Shown here one piece after another: positions 26,176 through 36,295 of a stretch of DNA of 64,000 nucleotides. The number at the start of each line of letters is the position of its first letter. The first letter of the stretch is position 1. Both the position numbers and the translations under genes were made by a program. The notes under the pieces were generated by a model. That model had not been told where the DNA came from and ran no database searches. It was given only the letters and a program-made list of their open reading frames with translations. Origin of the DNA: Ferrimonas lipolytica (GTDB lineage Bacteria > Pseudomonadota > Gammaproteobacteria > Enterobacterales > Shewanellaceae); assembly GCF_012295575.1 (NCBI RefSeq), contig NZ_CP051180.1, positions 2,108,001-2,172,000 of the forward strand, written 5' to 3'.

Positions 26176-29100
26176 AGATCCTTAGCTTGCGCTTTAAGAA
26201 TCTCAATTCGCTCAAAGGCGAATGGAAGATCGATTTTCGTGATGAGCCTTTTGCCAGCAATGGCTTATTTGCTATCACCGGCCCAACCGGAGCCGGTAAA
26301 ACCACTCTGCTCGATGCAATCTGCCTTGGCCTTTACCACGAAACCCCTCGACTCAAAGTCTCACCAACGCAAAACGAATTGATGACTAGACATACCTCCG
26401 AGTCTTTAGCCGAGGTAGAGTTTGAGGTGCAGGGGGCAGGCTATCGCGCTTTTTGGAGCCAACGCCGTGCCCGTGGCAGTGTCGATGGCAAGCTCCAAGC
26501 CCCAAGCGTAGAGTTGGCTCAGCTTAGCGACGGCAAGATTCTCGCAGACAAAGTAAAAGATAAGCTGCAGCTGGTGGCGTCGCTTACCGGGTTGGATTTC
26601 GGCCGATTTACTAAATCTATGCTGCTTAGCCAAGGTCAGTTCGCCGCATTCCTTAATGCCAGCGCCAACGATCGTGCCGATCTCCTTGAGGAGCTCACCG
26701 GCACCGAGATCTACGGCCAGATCTCCGCTCAAGTTTACGACAATGCCGCTCAGGCCAAAACTCAACTGGAGTTATTGCAAGCCAAGCTGCAAGGTATGGA
26801 ACTGCTCACTGAACAACAGCGTAGCGACAAGCAGGAGCAGTTGCAGCAGTTAGTTCAACTTACTGAGCAGCAGCAACTGCAGCTGCAACAAAGCCAAGCG
26901 GGTATCGACTGGTTACAGCAACAAGGGTCGCTTACCCAGCAACTTAACAACGCCGAACAACGATTCGAGCAGGCTAAAACGTCACTGCAACAACAAGCAT
27001 CAAGTCTGGCGCAACTCGAACGAGCTGAAGCGGCACAACCACTGCGCGCAGATTATCAACAACAGCAACAACTGCTAAAGCAACAACAACAACTGCTCGA
27101 ACAACAGCAACAGCAACAGCAGGCCGCAACGGCACTACAGCCACAATTGCAGCAACAGCAAAGCGCTCACCAACAAGCTGAACAAGCACTTACTTCGGCG
27201 CAACAGCAGCAACAACAACTGCAGCAGTTGATAGTTGAGCAAGTGGTACCACTAGACAACCAGTTGCAGCAGTTGGCACAAGTGCTAAGCGAGCTGCAAC
27301 AACAAGCCAATGATGGCAAATTGCAGCAGCAACAGTTCAAGCAACAACAGCGCAATGCAGAACAAGAATTAGCTCAACTTCTCCAACAATTACAGCTACA
27401 CCAGCAATACCTCAACGAGCACCAGTTAGACGAAACGCTCGCTGGCCAGCTGCCCGCTTGGCAGCAGCTTGCCAGCCAGTTAACACAGCTAACCGAACAG
27501 CTGCTAACGCTGCAACCCATTAGTGCCGATCAACTCGATGCGTTGCAACAGCAGATCGACCACGCTCAAGACGAGCTAAACAGTGCCGCCGCCGCCCAAA
27601 CACGCAGCCAACAGCAGTTACAGCAGCACCAACAGCAGTTGGACGACTTTCTGCAGCAACACCCAACGGTAGAGCGGCAACAACAACGGCAATATCTGCA
27701 ACAACTGCAGCAGCGCTGGCCTGAGCTAACCAAGCTGAGCAGCAACTATCTGCAGCTTCACCAAAGTGAGCGCAATAACCAGCAGCAACTGCAGCAATTA
27801 TTGAGCGCAAAAAACCAACTGAGCGAACAGATGGATGGCTGGCGGCAGCAGATGAAAAGCCTAACTCCGGAGCGTACCCGGTTGCAAAAGTTGGTTGATA
27901 TTGAGCGCCAGATCAACGATTTAAGCTTACAACGTCAACAACTTGAACCCGATACCCCCTGCCCTTTGTGTGGTTCACTAGAACACCCTTTGGTTGAACA
28001 ATATCAACAAGATCAGCAGTCGGATGCCGAGCACCAATTACAGGCATTGGAGCAGCAGTGGGAACAACTGAAAACCGATGGCTTACAGGCCAGAGCTAAG
28101 GTTGAACAAATTCAACAACAACTAGAGCAACTAACAGCCCAAGCCAATACTCAGCAACAGCAACTGCAGCAATTACAACGGCAATGGCAGCAGCTCCAAA
28201 CTCAGTTAACAATTGGGTTTGCTATCGACGATGTACCAGCGCAAGAGCTTGCTCAGCAGCAGTTAACTGAGCAACAACAAGCGCTAGAACAGCGGCAACA
28301 ACACAGTTCAGCGTTAGAGCAATCGGTACACCAAGCGACAGTTGCTCACAGCCAAGCGCAGCAACAACACAGTGGCGCTAGTAACAATCTAGTTAACGCG
28401 CAAACGAGCCTAGCTCACCTGCAACAACAGCAATCTGCGCAGCAAACACAACGCCAGGCGTTAACAGAGCAACAGCAGCAACTGCTGGTCAAGTGGCAGC
28501 AACAGCTACTTAGTTACCAGTTACAGTTGCCGGAATTAGACCAACTTGATGATTGGCTCAACGGGCTGCAACTGCGCGCAGATGCCTTCCGTTATCAGCG
28601 CGAACAACTGCAGCAACTCGACCAGCATAAAAATGGCTTAACTCAGTCGTTGCAGCACCTTGAACAACGACTGCAAGATAGCAATAGTGCTGTTGATCTG
28701 ATGCAAAGCAAACTCGCTAGCAATACCGAGCAACAGCGACAACAGCAGGCCAAACGACAGCTGTTGTTTGGCGATAAGCAGGTAGAAGCGGAACAGCAAC
28801 GTTGCCAGCTGTTGACTGAACATGCCAGTCGACAGCTGCAGCATAGCCAACAACAGTTACAACAATTGCAGCAACAGCAGAGCAGTATTGAGGGCCAGCA
28901 ACAGAGCCTACAGCACCAGCTTGAACAAACTGAGCAGCAACTATTGGAACACGGTGAAGCATTAACTCAAGCAGCCATTGCAGCTGGCTATGCCGATATG
29001 ACCGCACTGGCGGATGCGATGCTGGAGCTGACTGAGTACCAACGGTTATCGCAACTGCAACAACAGCTGCAACTAGCCATTACTCAGGCTGATGCTGGGG

Positions 29101-29873
29101 TAAAGCAACTGCATTCTCAACAGCAACAGCATCAGCTGAACCGCCCCAATAGCTTAGCGACACAGGCAAGCGCCGAACAACTCGGGCAACTTCAACAAAA
29201 TCACAGCCAATTAAGTAATGAGCGGGACGCTAGCCAACATCAACTTGGCCATATTAGCTCTGAGCTAGATAACGATAATCGTAAGCGTGCTCAGCAACAT
29301 TTGCTGCAACAAGATATCGCCACCAAGCAATTAAGTTACGATGATTGGGCTCATCTAAACAGCTTAATTGGCTCCCGCGACGGCGCCAAATTCCGTCGAT
29401 TTGCTCAGGGGCTAACCTTAGATCACCTAATCCACTTAGCTAATCGGCAGCTGGACAAACTGCACGGTCGTTATCAACTGACCCGCAAAGCTGGTGAAAC
29501 CCTTGAGCTGCTGGTTCTGGATACTTGGCAAGGCGATAGCAGCCGTGACACCAAAACCCTCTCTGGCGGTGAAAGCTTCTTGGTTAGTCTAGCGTTGGCG
29601 CTGGCGTTATCGGATCTAGTCAGTCACAAAACCCGTATCGATTCACTGTTCCTTGATGAAGGCTTCGGCACCTTGGATCCACATACCCTCGACACCGCTT
29701 TGGATGCCCTCGACCAACTTAACGCCAGTGGTAAAACCATTGGTGTTATTAGTCACGTTGAGGCTTTAAAAGAACGGCTACCGGTGCAGATTGAGATAGA
29801 GAAACAAGCGGGATTAGGAGTAAGTCGGTTAGCATCGCAATATCGCTTTAAAGCAGACGTGGTTAGCTCATAA
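26172..29873 (+). CDS. sbcC: SbcCD ATPase subunit C with a glutamine-saturated coiled coil
   Basis: 1233 residues. Walker A is GPTGAGKTT (residues 37-45). The C-terminal lobe has the ABC signature [20 protein letters not shown] and Walker [14 protein letters not shown]. Between them lie two very long coiled-coil arms that meet at a zinc hook CPLC (residues 597-600). These are the standard Rad50/SbcC parts. What is odd is the coil composition: long runs of Gln (such as QQQQQQQ), read mostly from CAG/CAA tracts, fill the a-g heptads on both arms. It works with SbcD in double-strand end processing and hairpin cleavage. The stop codon is followed by MITE copy D. Confidence 0.95.
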   Translation: MKILSLRFKNLNSLKGEWKIDFRDEPFASNGLFAITGPTGAGKTTLLDAICLGLYHETPRLKVSPTQNELMTRHTSESLAEVEFEVQGAGYRAFWSQRRARGSVDGKLQAPSVELAQLSDGKILADKVKDKLQLVASLTGLDFGRFTKSMLLSQGQFAAFLNASANDRADLLEELTGTEIYGQISAQVYDNAAQAKTQLELLQAKLQGMELLTEQQRSDKQEQLQQLVQLTEQQQLQLQQSQAGIDWLQQQGSLTQQLNNAEQRFEQAKTSLQQQASSLAQLERAEAAQPLRADYQQQQQLLKQQQQLLEQQQQQQQAATALQPQLQQQQSAHQQAEQALTSAQQQQQQLQQLIVEQVVPLDNQLQQLAQVLSELQQQANDGKLQQQQFKQQQRNAEQELAQLLQQLQLHQQYLNEHQLDETLAGQLPAWQQLASQLTQLTEQLLTLQPISADQLDALQQQIDHAQDELNSAAAAQTRSQQQLQQHQQQLDDFLQQHPTVERQQQRQYLQQLQQRWPELTKLSSNYLQLHQSERNNQQQLQQLLSAKNQLSEQMDGWRQQMKSLTPERTRLQKLVDIERQINDLSLQRQQLEPDTPCPLCGSLEHPLVEQYQQDQQSDAEHQLQALEQQWEQLKTDGLQARAKVEQIQQQLEQLTAQANTQQQQLQQLQRQWQQLQTQLTIGFAIDDVPAQELAQQQLTEQQQALEQRQQHSSALEQSVHQATVAHSQAQQQHSGASNNLVNAQTSLAHLQQQQSAQQTQRQALTEQQQQLLVKWQQQLLSYQLQLPELDQLDDWLNGLQLRADAFRYQREQLQQLDQHKNGLTQSLQHLEQRLQDSNSAVDLMQSKLASNTEQQRQQQAKRQLLFGDKQVEAEQQRCQLLTEHASRQLQHSQQQLQQLQQQQSSIEGQQQSLQHQLEQTEQQLLEHGEALTQAAIAAGYADMTALADAMLELTEYQRLSQLQQQLQLAITQADAGVKQLHSQQQQHQLNRPNSLATQASAEQLGQLQQNHSQLSNERDASQHQLGHISSELDNDNRKRAQQHLLQQDIATKQLSYDDWAHLNSLIGSRDGAKFRRFAQGLTLDHLIHLANRQLDKLHGRYQLTRKAGETLELLVLDTWQGDSSRDTKTLSGGESFLVSLALALALSDLVSHKTRIDSLFLDEGFGTLDPHTLDTALDALDQLNASGKTIGVISHVEALKERLPVQIEIEKQAGLGVSRLASQYRFKADVVSS

Positions 29874-29887
29874 CGGCTGAAATCAAA

Positions 29888-30099
29888 GGCTGCTTACCAA
29901 CTATGTGTTGTTCTTGCCAATGCTGTTAAAGCACCGGCTAGGCGAGTGTTGATACAAAGGGTAAAGCACTATCGCGGTTGATCTTCTGCCGTATTGGAAC
30001 AGTCCAGCGAAGCGTTTTGGACTGCGACCTAAATTCCAAATGGGGGGCCCCCTAATGCATACAAGAATGTGCCGTCGCCACCGCGACATCCTCCCCGCC
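29888..30099 (-). mobile_element. MITE-like element, copy D (one end lost)
   Basis: Begins GGCTGCTTACCAACTATG, runs through the family landmarks to GCGACATCCTCCCC, then ends abruptly after GCC. About 70 bases of the expected far end are missing. The flanking 8-mers AAATCAAA (29880-29887) and CAATCAAA (30100-30107) still match at seven of eight bases. This suggests an internal deletion that spared the last three bases and the target duplication. It abuts the terminator at 30105-30138. Confidence 0.75.
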
Positions 30100-30104
30100 C
30101 AATC

Positions 30105-30138
30105 AAAAGTGCCGAGGCATCGCTGCTTCGGCACTTTT
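30105..30138. terminator. bidirectional terminator between sbcC and ruvX
   Basis: 11-bp arms AAAAGTGCCGA and TCGGCACTTTT. The A-tract on its left side overlaps the right target duplication of MITE copy D. Confidence 0.8.
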
Positions 30139-30181
30139 TGTTGAGCTAAATATGCACTGGATTAACTAAGCGCAGCGTTAC

Positions 30182-30601
30182 CTACGCACCGTACTGTGAC
30201 TCAAAGTAACTCTCTAAAATCACTGCCGCTGATTGCGCATCCACAGCGCCTTTAGTCAGTGACTTGTAACCACCTCGAGCGAACAGATCCGCCTTGGCAT
30301 CTACGGTAGTCAGTCGTTCGTCGTGGGTAATGGTTTCGACGCCATAGCGGCCAAACAAGCGGCCGGCAAACTTCTTCGCCAGTCGGGTAACCTCTTGCTC
30401 GGTACCGTCCATATTCAACGGCAAGCCCACCACTAATTTGTCTGGTTGCCACTCTTTAATGATCGCTTCGATCTGTTCCCACTGCGGAATTCCATCACGC
30501 GCTTTAATACCAATCAGTGGTCTGGCCGTGCCAGTAATGGTTTGTCCTACGGCAACACCAATGCTTTTGGTGCCAAAATCAAACCCAAGTAAGGTGCTCA
30601 T
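30182..30601 (-). CDS. ruvX: Holliday junction resolvase-like RuvX (YqgF)
   Basis: 139 residues. The RNase H-like fold shows [16 protein letters not shown] at the start (catalytic Asp), [13 protein letters not shown], and [10 protein letters not shown], with a [14 protein letters not shown]-terminus. The family is implicated in pre-16S rRNA 5'-end maturation. I use the ATG at 30601, which overlaps the yqgE stop as ATGA; the longer frame runs 22 codons back into yqgE and is not needed. It is the last gene of yciH-yqgE-ruvX. Confidence 0.94.
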   Translation of the reverse strand: MSTLLGFDFGTKSIGVAVGQTITGTARPLIGIKARDGIPQWEQIEAIIKEWQPDKLVVGLPLNMDGTEQEVTRLAKKFAGRLFGRYGVETITHDERLTTVDAKADLFARGGYKSLTKGAVDAQSAAVILESYFESQYGA

Positions 30602-31161
30602 GAGTGTCCTACGTCTGAAGAAAGTTGCCATACATCTATTCCCAATCGTGCCGTCGCTTGCTGCCACAGCTGTTCATGGGGTATGTCAAAAATAAGCTCT
30701 GGTTCCGCTGGAATGGTGATCCACGAATTATCGGCAATCTCCTGCTCCAGTTGACCTGCAGTCCAACCGGCATAGCCCAATGCCACCAAGTAATGCTCTG
30801 GTGGCGTTTCGCTGCCGATCAGGTTGAGAATGTCTCGAGAGGAGGTCAGCATAAGGTCATCAGCCAGCTGATGGCTTTGCTCTAACCCAGCGATGGCACT
30901 GTGCAGCACAAAGCCACGATCCGTTGCTACTGGACCACCCAGCATCACCTGATCGCTCAAGCCGGGCGGTAAGCTATACGGCTCCTGTTTAAGGCCTGTA
31001 GTTACCAACAATTGCGATAGGCTAATATCTACCGGTTGATTGATAATAAGCCCCATCGCTCCCTCTTCGTTGTGCTCGCACAAATAAGTTACTGAGCGAT
31101 TGAAGTACGGGTCTTCCAACGATGGCATGGCGATCAACAGGTGGTGATCCAAGCTTTGCAT
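30598..31161 (-). CDS. yqgE: UPF0301 protein YqgE (AlgH family)
   Basis: 187 residues with the family start [41 protein letters not shown] and the later [15 protein letters not shown] segment. The biochemical role is not established. It is almost always next to ruvX, and here the two overlap by four bases. Its ATG lies two bases after the yciH stop, so translation is coupled on both sides. Confidence 0.93.
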   Translation of the reverse strand: MQSLDHHLLIAMPSLEDPYFNRSVTYLCEHNEEGAMGLIINQPVDISLSQLLVTTGLKQEPYSLPPGLSDQVMLGGPVATDRGFVLHSAIAGLEQSHQLADDLMLTSSRDILNLIGSETPPEHYLVALGYAGWTAGQLEQEIADNSWITIPAEPELIFDIPHEQLWQQATARLGIDVWQLSSDVGHS

Positions 31162-31163
31162 GG

Positions 31164-31493
31164 TTAGCCTCCAGCCAGTTTGACCTTATATTGGTGTTTC
31201 TCTAGCAGCACTTTCAGCTTGTCGCGGTCATCACCTTGGATCTCAATGTCGAACCCTTTGACGGCACCACCGCATCCCATCTTTTTCTTAAGTTCGCCAG
31301 CCAAGGTTTTTAATGCTTTGGCATCCAAGCCTAGCCCAGTAATCACCATTGCACCTTTGCCTTTGCGTCCTTTGCGCTCCATTTTGATTCGCACCACCCC
31401 ATCCCCTTGTGGCACCTGCTCAGTTGCTTGGGATTGATCAATACGGCCTGAATCGGTGCTATACACCAGTTGCGAGTTATCGTTGGACATCAT
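31164..31493 (-). CDS. yciH: YciH/SUI1-family translation factor
   Basis: 109 residues. The N-terminal ~30 residues look disordered (LVYSTDSGRIDQ). The SUI1 fold follows: VRIKMERKGRKGKGAMVITGLG, LKTLAGELKKKMGCGGAVKGFDIEIQGD. This is the bacterial relative of eIF1, with reported effects on initiation fidelity. An in-frame ATG at 31490, one codon in, is an equal candidate start. It is first in the yciH-yqgE-ruvX cluster. Confidence 0.92.
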   Translation of the reverse strand: MMSNDNSQLVYSTDSGRIDQSQATEQVPQGDGVVRIKMERKGRKGKGAMVITGLGLDAKALKTLAGELKKKMGCGGAVKGFDIEIQGDDRDKLKVLLEKHQYKVKLAGG

Positions 31494-31596
31494 AAAGTGC
31501 AGAATACAAAAATGAGAATAGGGCTAGATTGTAACAGATACATCTAGCTGCTCCAGCTCTCCCCCGCCCTACAACAAAAAATTAACGAGGTAGAAT

Positions 31597-32307
31597 TTGT
31601 CTTGGATTGGACGAGTGATGTCGACTATCGGCTTTAACGGCATTCGTGTTGATACCCTATTGGAGCAAGAGCAACATCACCCTGGTGAAACCCTGCATGC
31701 TCAAGTGAAAATCGACGGCGGCCGCAACGATTCCCGTATCGACGCAATCAAGTTCTCAGTATGGACCCAAGCGACCAACCAAACGCCGGTGCAGATAGCT
31801 CATTGTACCCTTGCAGAACAACTTACCATTGCCGCCAACAGCGAGCTGTTTATACCAGTAAAGTTGGCGCTACCGAGCTTTACTCCATTATCTGTCGGCG
31901 GAGTCAAAACCTGGCTGCAAACGGAGCTGGATGTACCAATGGCACCGGATCCACAAGACACCGACGCCATCGAGATTGTCGCAATAGAGCAGCAACAGCA
32001 AGTGTTTGCCGCCATGAGTGAGCTGTGTTTTACCCTAACTCATACTGAACTGGAGCCATTGCCGCAACAGAGCCGTTATCAGGTACCGTTTTTGCAGCAG
32101 TTCTATTTCGAGTCAGGCAAAGACTGCAACTACGCTGGAATTCTACAACTGGCGTGGGAACCAGATCGAAATGGGGTTGAGTTATTGGTTACCCAACAGA
32201 TGCCACTAGGGCAAAATCTCAACCATCGTCTCGACATTCGCGAACCGGTGCAGCCTCGCTTGGTCGCTCAACTAAACCAACTACTTGAGGCTAACCCTGC
32301 GGTTTAA
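31597..32307 (+). CDS. SpoOM-like arrestin-fold protein
   Basis: 236 residues. The pattern GFNGIRVDTLLEQEQHHPGETLHAQVKIDGG, with LPSFTPLSVGGVKTWLQTELDV in the middle, is typical of the Spo0M family, which has an arrestin-like beta-sandwich. In Bacillus it influences sporulation; in gram-negatives the role is unknown. The start is probably TTG at 31597, with GAGG seven bases ahead, because it gives the family N-terminus. The first ATG at 31618 would trim the opening helix. Its stop overlaps that of the convergent SYLF gene by four bases. Confidence 0.8.
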   Translation: MSWIGRVMSTIGFNGIRVDTLLEQEQHHPGETLHAQVKIDGGRNDSRIDAIKFSVWTQATNQTPVQIAHCTLAEQLTIAANSELFIPVKLALPSFTPLSVGGVKTWLQTELDVPMAPDPQDTDAIEIVAIEQQQQVFAAMSELCFTLTHTELEPLPQQSRYQVPFLQQFYFESGKDCNYAGILQLAWEPDRNGVELLVTQQMPLGQNLNHRLDIREPVQPRLVAQLNQLLEANPAV

Positions 32308-32840
32308 CGCTCTAATTTGGTGATCTTTGAGCCCTCAAAGGTCAGGTTATACATCAGCCCTTCATTGGAAAAGATAAAACCGATGATGGGCTGTTGCAGG
32401 GTGTTGCTATCGAGAGTTCCGCCAACACCTAAGGTCGCCAGTGCCACCGAGCCGTCGACCCCAACCTCCCAGCCGTCACTATTACGAAAGTTCGTCAAGG
32501 CCTCATCCGCCATAAACATAATGACCTGTGCTTTACGCTGTGCCCCAATCTGCAAACCAATGGATGCTGCCGCTGTGCTGTAGTAGGCGATATTACTGCC
32601 GCCAACGCGTAACGCGCCTTCGCCATATTCTCCGCCAATGACAAAGCCGCCTTTATATACTTCAGGGAATACCAACATCCCCTTAGCCTTGCCTGCCAGT
32701 TCTTTCGCCGCTGACGACTCCTTATAGAGCTCACCTAACGCTTCATTGACCATACTGTCAATCTCTTGCTTAGTGGCCGCTGGCGCGCTCACTGAAACCA
32801 GTACAGTCAACGCCATCACGCACCATTTCATCGCATTCAT
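32304..32840 (-). CDS. SYLF (YSC84) domain lipid-binding protein
   Basis: 178 residues with a signal peptide (MALTVLVSVSAPAA). The SYLF domain is recognised by KGMLVFPEVYKGGFVIGGEYGEGALR, YYSTAAASIGLQIGAQ and a glycine-rich VALATLGVGG segment. Eukaryotic members bind phosphoinositides. Bacterial ones are exported proteins of unclear role, presumably membrane- or lipid-associated in the periplasm. It overlaps the convergent Spo0M-like gene by four bases. The 137-base spacer to the next divergent gene holds its promoter region. Confidence 0.88.
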   Translation of the reverse strand: MNAMKWCVMALTVLVSVSAPAATKQEIDSMVNEALGELYKESSAAKELAGKAKGMLVFPEVYKGGFVIGGEYGEGALRVGGSNIAYYSTAAASIGLQIGAQRKAQVIMFMADEALTNFRNSDGWEVGVDGSVALATLGVGGTLDSNTLQQPIIGFIFSNEGLMYNLTFEGSKITKLER

Positions 32841-32977
32841 GGTTAATACTCCCTTGGTAAACCTGAATCTAGATTAGATGATGATAATGACGTTTGCCGC
32901 TAAAGCACTACTTGGGAACAAACTTCCGGTATATTAGGTCTTAACAATCATCCAACACTGATTTACGGAAGCTCACT

Positions 32978-33544
32978 ATGAAACGATTGCTTTTGATCTC
33001 GTTGGCATTCGCCCTTGGGGGTTGTGCCAATATTTCGACCGAAACAGATTACAACACCGAAGTCGACTTTAACGGCTATCAAAGCTGGGCTTGGGTTACC
33101 CCAACCGCCACAGCAAGTAGTGCTGCTTATCAGCAAAACGGCTTACAAGATCAACGGATCCGTGCCGCAGTTGCTAATCAGTTAGGGCAACAGGGCCTAC
33201 AGCAGGTTGAGTTAGAGCAGGCGGATTTACTGGTTAACTACCTCACCTCGGTAGAGAAGAAGGTCGATATTGACACCTTCTACAGCGACTTTGGTTACCA
33301 CCCTTACTATTACGGTAATCGCCGTTTTCATAGCAGCTACACCACCGAAACGCGAGTACGTGAGTACAAAGAAGGTACACTTGTGGTCGACCTGATCGAT
33401 GCCAAAAGTCGCCAATTGATTTGGCGCGGCAGTGGTACTGACACAATAAAAAAAGGCCTAACACCAGCGGAGCGAACCGTCGCGGTGCAGGAGGCGGTGC
33501 TAGCAATCTTAGGGCAATACCCGCCACAGCCTGAACAGCAGTAA
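32978..33544 (+). CDS. DUF4136 lipoprotein
   Basis: 188 residues with a lipobox LGGC (lipidated Cys near residue 16). Residues ~27-180 fit DUF4136: FNGYQSWAWVTP, a hydrophilic middle, a Tyr/His-rich stretch FGYHPYYYGNRRFHSS, and EGTLVVDLIDAKSRQLIWRGSGTDTI. It is probably an outer-membrane-anchored periplasmic protein of unknown function. A single gene; a short MITE copy and the ppiD terminator follow. Confidence 0.85.
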   Translation: MKRLLLISLAFALGGCANISTETDYNTEVDFNGYQSWAWVTPTATASSAAYQQNGLQDQRIRAAVANQLGQQGLQQVELEQADLLVNYLTSVEKKVDIDTFYSDFGYHPYYYGNRRFHSSYTTETRVREYKEGTLVVDLIDAKSRQLIWRGSGTDTIKKGLTPAERTVAVQEAVLAILGQYPPQPEQQ

Positions 33545-33561
33545 ACAAATAGGCATAAAAA

Positions 33562-33666
33562 GTCTGTACCACAGTCAAATGTTGAGATTTATGTCAAGCC
33601 TTGGGCTCTAGCGGTTGCGGTGCTTTAACAGCATTGGCAAGAACAACACCTAATTGGTACACAGCC
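33562..33666 (+). mobile_element. MITE-like element, copy E (internally deleted, ~105 bp)
   Basis: Both ends are present (start GTCTGTACCACAGTC, end AATTGGTACACAGCC) but the middle is missing. The junction is GGTGCTTTAACAGC. In full copies a GGTGCTTT lies ~60 bases from the left end and another before AACAGC near the right end. A deletion between those short direct repeats explains it. The flanks share ATAAAAA. It abuts the ppiD terminator. Confidence 0.78.
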
Positions 33667-33669
33667 ATA

Positions 33670-33699
33670 AAAAAAGCCACCGCATGCGGTGGCTTTTTT
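33670..33699. terminator. terminator of ppiD (bidirectional)
   Basis: A 30-base perfect palindrome with GCCACCGCA arms, preceded by A-tract and followed by T-tract. It serves ppiD on the minus strand and the DUF4136 gene on the plus strand. Confidence 0.85.
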
Positions 33700-33716
33700 G
33701 TCGCAGCTGCAAAAAC

Positions 33717-35579
33717 TTACTGCTGCTCAACAACCTGTGGGAATACCACATCAGCTTCAGCGCGTAAGCTGGCAATCAAGGCTTGGTAACTGGATTGTCC
33801 TAATTGTTGGCCTAAACGACCACGCAACATTTCCAGATCTTTTAGCTCTGCCGGAGCGTTAACCGCATCCAGAGCCATTACCGCAATATCACCGGTTGGC
33901 AATTTGATTGAAGCGATAGTCTCGCCATCAGTTGGCTTAGCCATCTTAAACAGTTCCATTACCATAGTGCTGTCTAAGATCCCGTTACCCATGCGGTTAA
34001 CGGCCTTTACTGATGTGCTGTCTGCCGGTGCAGTACCAGCTTTCCAATCGCTCAGCAGCTGGTCTGCTTGCTGCTGTGCCAAATCAGAGGCTTGCTGCTG
34101 CAGTAGTTGGGCAGAAATCTGCTCAGATACATCGGCAAATGGCAAGGTGCCAGCTTTTTGATAATCTTTAGCACGAACTACGATCATGTGGTTGGTGCCC
34201 AGCTCGATAACGTCAGAGTTCATCTTATCCAGTACTACTGAATCAGAGAACGCTGCAGCCAGCAGCTTAGGATTGTTCAATTTAGCCGGTGCTGTGTTGC
34301 GATCAAACATTGGGCTAGTTTGGATCTCAGCACCAATGGCTTCGGCAGTTTCCAGCAACGAATCTGGGATCTCAAAACTCACATCAGCCAACTGCTGTTG
34401 CAGGTCATAGAACTCCTGCTGAGCCTTATCGGCCGACAACGCAGCGTTGATCTCAGCCTGAACCTCTTCGAATGGACGCAAAGTACCGGCTTCAATCTGT
34501 TTGGCATTGACGATTTGGAAACCAAAGTCGGTCTCCAGAACCTCAGATACGCCACCTTGTTCCAATGCAAATAGAGCGTTGTCGAACTGCTCATCCATGG
34601 TGCCAGGAGTCATCCAATCCAGTTCACCGCCATTTTCTGCGGTAAATGAATCATCGGATTCTGCGACGGCTACATCAGCAAACGATTCACCAGCACGAAC
34701 ACGAGCCAACGCTGCTTCAGCGCGAGCTTTAGCGTCGTCACCTTCGAACAACATGTGAGCCGCTAGGCGACGCTCTGGCATGCTGTAAATGTTGCTTTGT
34801 GACGCATAGTAATCGCGAGCGTCTTGCTCATCGATCTCAATCTGTTTACTCAGCTCAGCAACATCCAGTTCGATGTACTCAAGCTGAACGCGTTCAAGTT
34901 GGACAAACTGCGATGGGTTGTTGTCGTAGTATGCCTGTGCTTCAGCCTCGCCAATGTTGATGCCGTCGCGGTACTCATCTGCAGCAACGGTAACGTAACG
35001 CATATCACGAGTTTGCTGTTGCAGGTTCGCTAACGCTTCAGCTTCAGCTTCGGTTGCAAACTCAGTACCCAGCAGACCCATCAACAATTGTTGGCGCGCC
35101 ATATCGGTACGCATCATGTCGCGGATCTGGCTGCCAGTTAGGTTGTTTTGACGCAGTACGGTTTGGTAATGCTCGTTGTTGAACTTACCGTCAACCTGAA
35201 ACTCTGGCATCGCCACAATTGCTTGTTGGATTTGGCTATCAGAAACGCGCAACCCCATGGCTGCAACTTTCTGATCAAGCAAGCGCTCAGATACCATGCG
35301 GTCTAATACACCTTGACGCATATTAGCCATGTAGGTTGGATCACCCATCAAGGTGTCAAACATCTCACCCATTTGTGAGCGCATGCGGTTTTGTTCATTC
35401 TGGAAGGCTTTATCCAGATCGTAGCGGCTAATTTCTTCGCCATTAACTATCGCTGCTACTTGGCCGGTATTGGTGCCAAGGTAGCTGTAAACGCCGGTCA
35501 GGGCGAACGACAGGATCACCAAACTGAGGATGATCTTCGCGCCTACGCCTTGTGAGCCTTCGCGGATCTTCTCAAGCAT
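33717..35579 (-). CDS. ppiD: periplasmic folding chaperone PpiD
   Basis: 620 residues. One membrane span (IILSLVILSFALTGVYSYL, ~15-33) anchors it in the inner membrane. A SurA-like N-terminal region (DLDKAFQNEQNRM, ...VSERLLDQKV) and a parvulin-like domain around residues 265-360 (AAHMLFEGDD, GESFADVAVAESDD, GGELDWMTPGTM) follow. It assists newly translocated proteins at the Sec translocon. It sits downstream of hupB in the conserved lon-hupB-ppiD order. Confidence 0.95.
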   Translation of the reverse strand: MLEKIREGSQGVGAKIILSLVILSFALTGVYSYLGTNTGQVAAIVNGEEISRYDLDKAFQNEQNRMRSQMGEMFDTLMGDPTYMANMRQGVLDRMVSERLLDQKVAAMGLRVSDSQIQQAIVAMPEFQVDGKFNNEHYQTVLRQNNLTGSQIRDMMRTDMARQQLLMGLLGTEFATEAEAEALANLQQQTRDMRYVTVAADEYRDGINIGEAEAQAYYDNNPSQFVQLERVQLEYIELDVAELSKQIEIDEQDARDYYASQSNIYSMPERRLAAHMLFEGDDAKARAEAALARVRAGESFADVAVAESDDSFTAENGGELDWMTPGTMDEQFDNALFALEQGGVSEVLETDFGFQIVNAKQIEAGTLRPFEEVQAEINAALSADKAQQEFYDLQQQLADVSFEIPDSLLETAEAIGAEIQTSPMFDRNTAPAKLNNPKLLAAAFSDSVVLDKMNSDVIELGTNHMIVVRAKDYQKAGTLPFADVSEQISAQLLQQQASDLAQQQADQLLSDWKAGTAPADSTSVKAVNRMGNGILDSTMVMELFKMAKPTDGETIASIKLPTGDIAVMALDAVNAPAELKDLEMLRGRLGQQLGQSSYQALIASLRAEADVVFPQVVEQQ

Positions 35580-35621
35580 CTGCCTTCTCTTTCTATGTAG
35601 TGGAGTTTATTTGTAACGCAA

Positions 35622-35649
35622 AAAAGCGCACCAATACGGATGCGCTTTT
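35622..35649 (-). terminator. terminator downstream of hupB
   Basis: AAAAGCGCA/TGCGCTTTT with a ten-base loop, in the hupB-ppiD spacer. Confidence 0.6.
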
Positions 35650-35733
35650 ATCTATCTTACAACATGGCTTTGCCACATCGCTAAAATAATAACGCCCAAG
35701 CCGTGACTTGAGCGATAGACGTTAAACTTAATT

Positions 35734-36006
35734 TTAGTTTACTGCGTCTTTCAGCGCTTTACCGGCTTTGAAAGCTGGGATTTTAGCTGCTGCGATTTTA
35801 ATCTCTTTACCAGTCTGTGGGTTACGACCAGTGCGCTCTGCGCGGTCACGTACTTCGAAAGTACCGAAACCAACTAGAGAGATTTTGTCACCGTTTTTCA
35901 GAGTCTCAGTAATTGAGTCAATGAAAGAGTCCAGTGCACGGCCAGCAGCCGCTTTAGAGATATCTGCGCCAGAAGCGATTTGATCGATTAGTTGAGATTT
36001 GTTCAT
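35734..36006 (-). CDS. hupB: DNA-binding protein HU-beta
   Basis: 90 residues, the exact HU length. [29 protein letters not shown] is followed by the beta-arm region [27 protein letters not shown] and the C-terminal [15 protein letters not shown]. It compacts and bends nucleoid DNA as a dimer. An AGGGGATGAA ribosome-site region precedes the ATG. A TATAAT -10 hexamer lies at 36025-36030, giving a very short leader. Confidence 0.97.
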   Translation of the reverse strand: MNKSQLIDQIASGADISKAAAGRALDSFIDSITETLKNGDKISLVGFGTFEVRDRAERTGRNPQTGKEIKIAAAKIPAFKAGKALKDAVN

Positions 36007-36024
36007 TTCATCCCCTTGAATTCT

Positions 36025-36030
36025 ATTATA
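36025..36030 (-). promoter_or_regulatory. -10 element of the hupB promoter
   Basis: TATAAT on the minus strand, ~20 bases before the hupB start. I see no good -35 hexamer at 17 bases, so the assignment rests on the -10 alone. Confidence 0.4.
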
Positions 36031-36243
36031 CGCGCCGCCGTGAAATCCATATTTCAGCGCGGTCTGCGGTGTGTTTTATATCAAGCCTGAATAACAAGTT
36101 CAAGCACCAGCCAGACTGCTAATTCCTTTTATAGGATACGGCTAAAACCCAGTGAGGCTGGGCTTTCCAGCGCTTTCTAAGCTTCGATGCCTACACTACC
36201 ACGTATTTTTTCATTGAAAACCCTTTTTTCAACAAAAAAAGCC

Positions 36244-36271
36244 AAAAATGCGCCTGAAAAGGCGCATTTTT
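36244..36271 (-). terminator. intrinsic terminator of lon
   Basis: 12-bp perfect stem AAAAATGCGCCT closing a GAAA tetraloop and followed by T residues, 25 bases past the lon stop. Confidence 0.85.
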
Positions 36272-36295
36272 TAAAGAAAATTAGCAATTATTGAA

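Noticed and set aside
27167-29007. Long antisense frames within sbcC rich in Val/Ala or Cys
   Set aside because: They are a by-product of CAG/CAA repeats read on the other strand.
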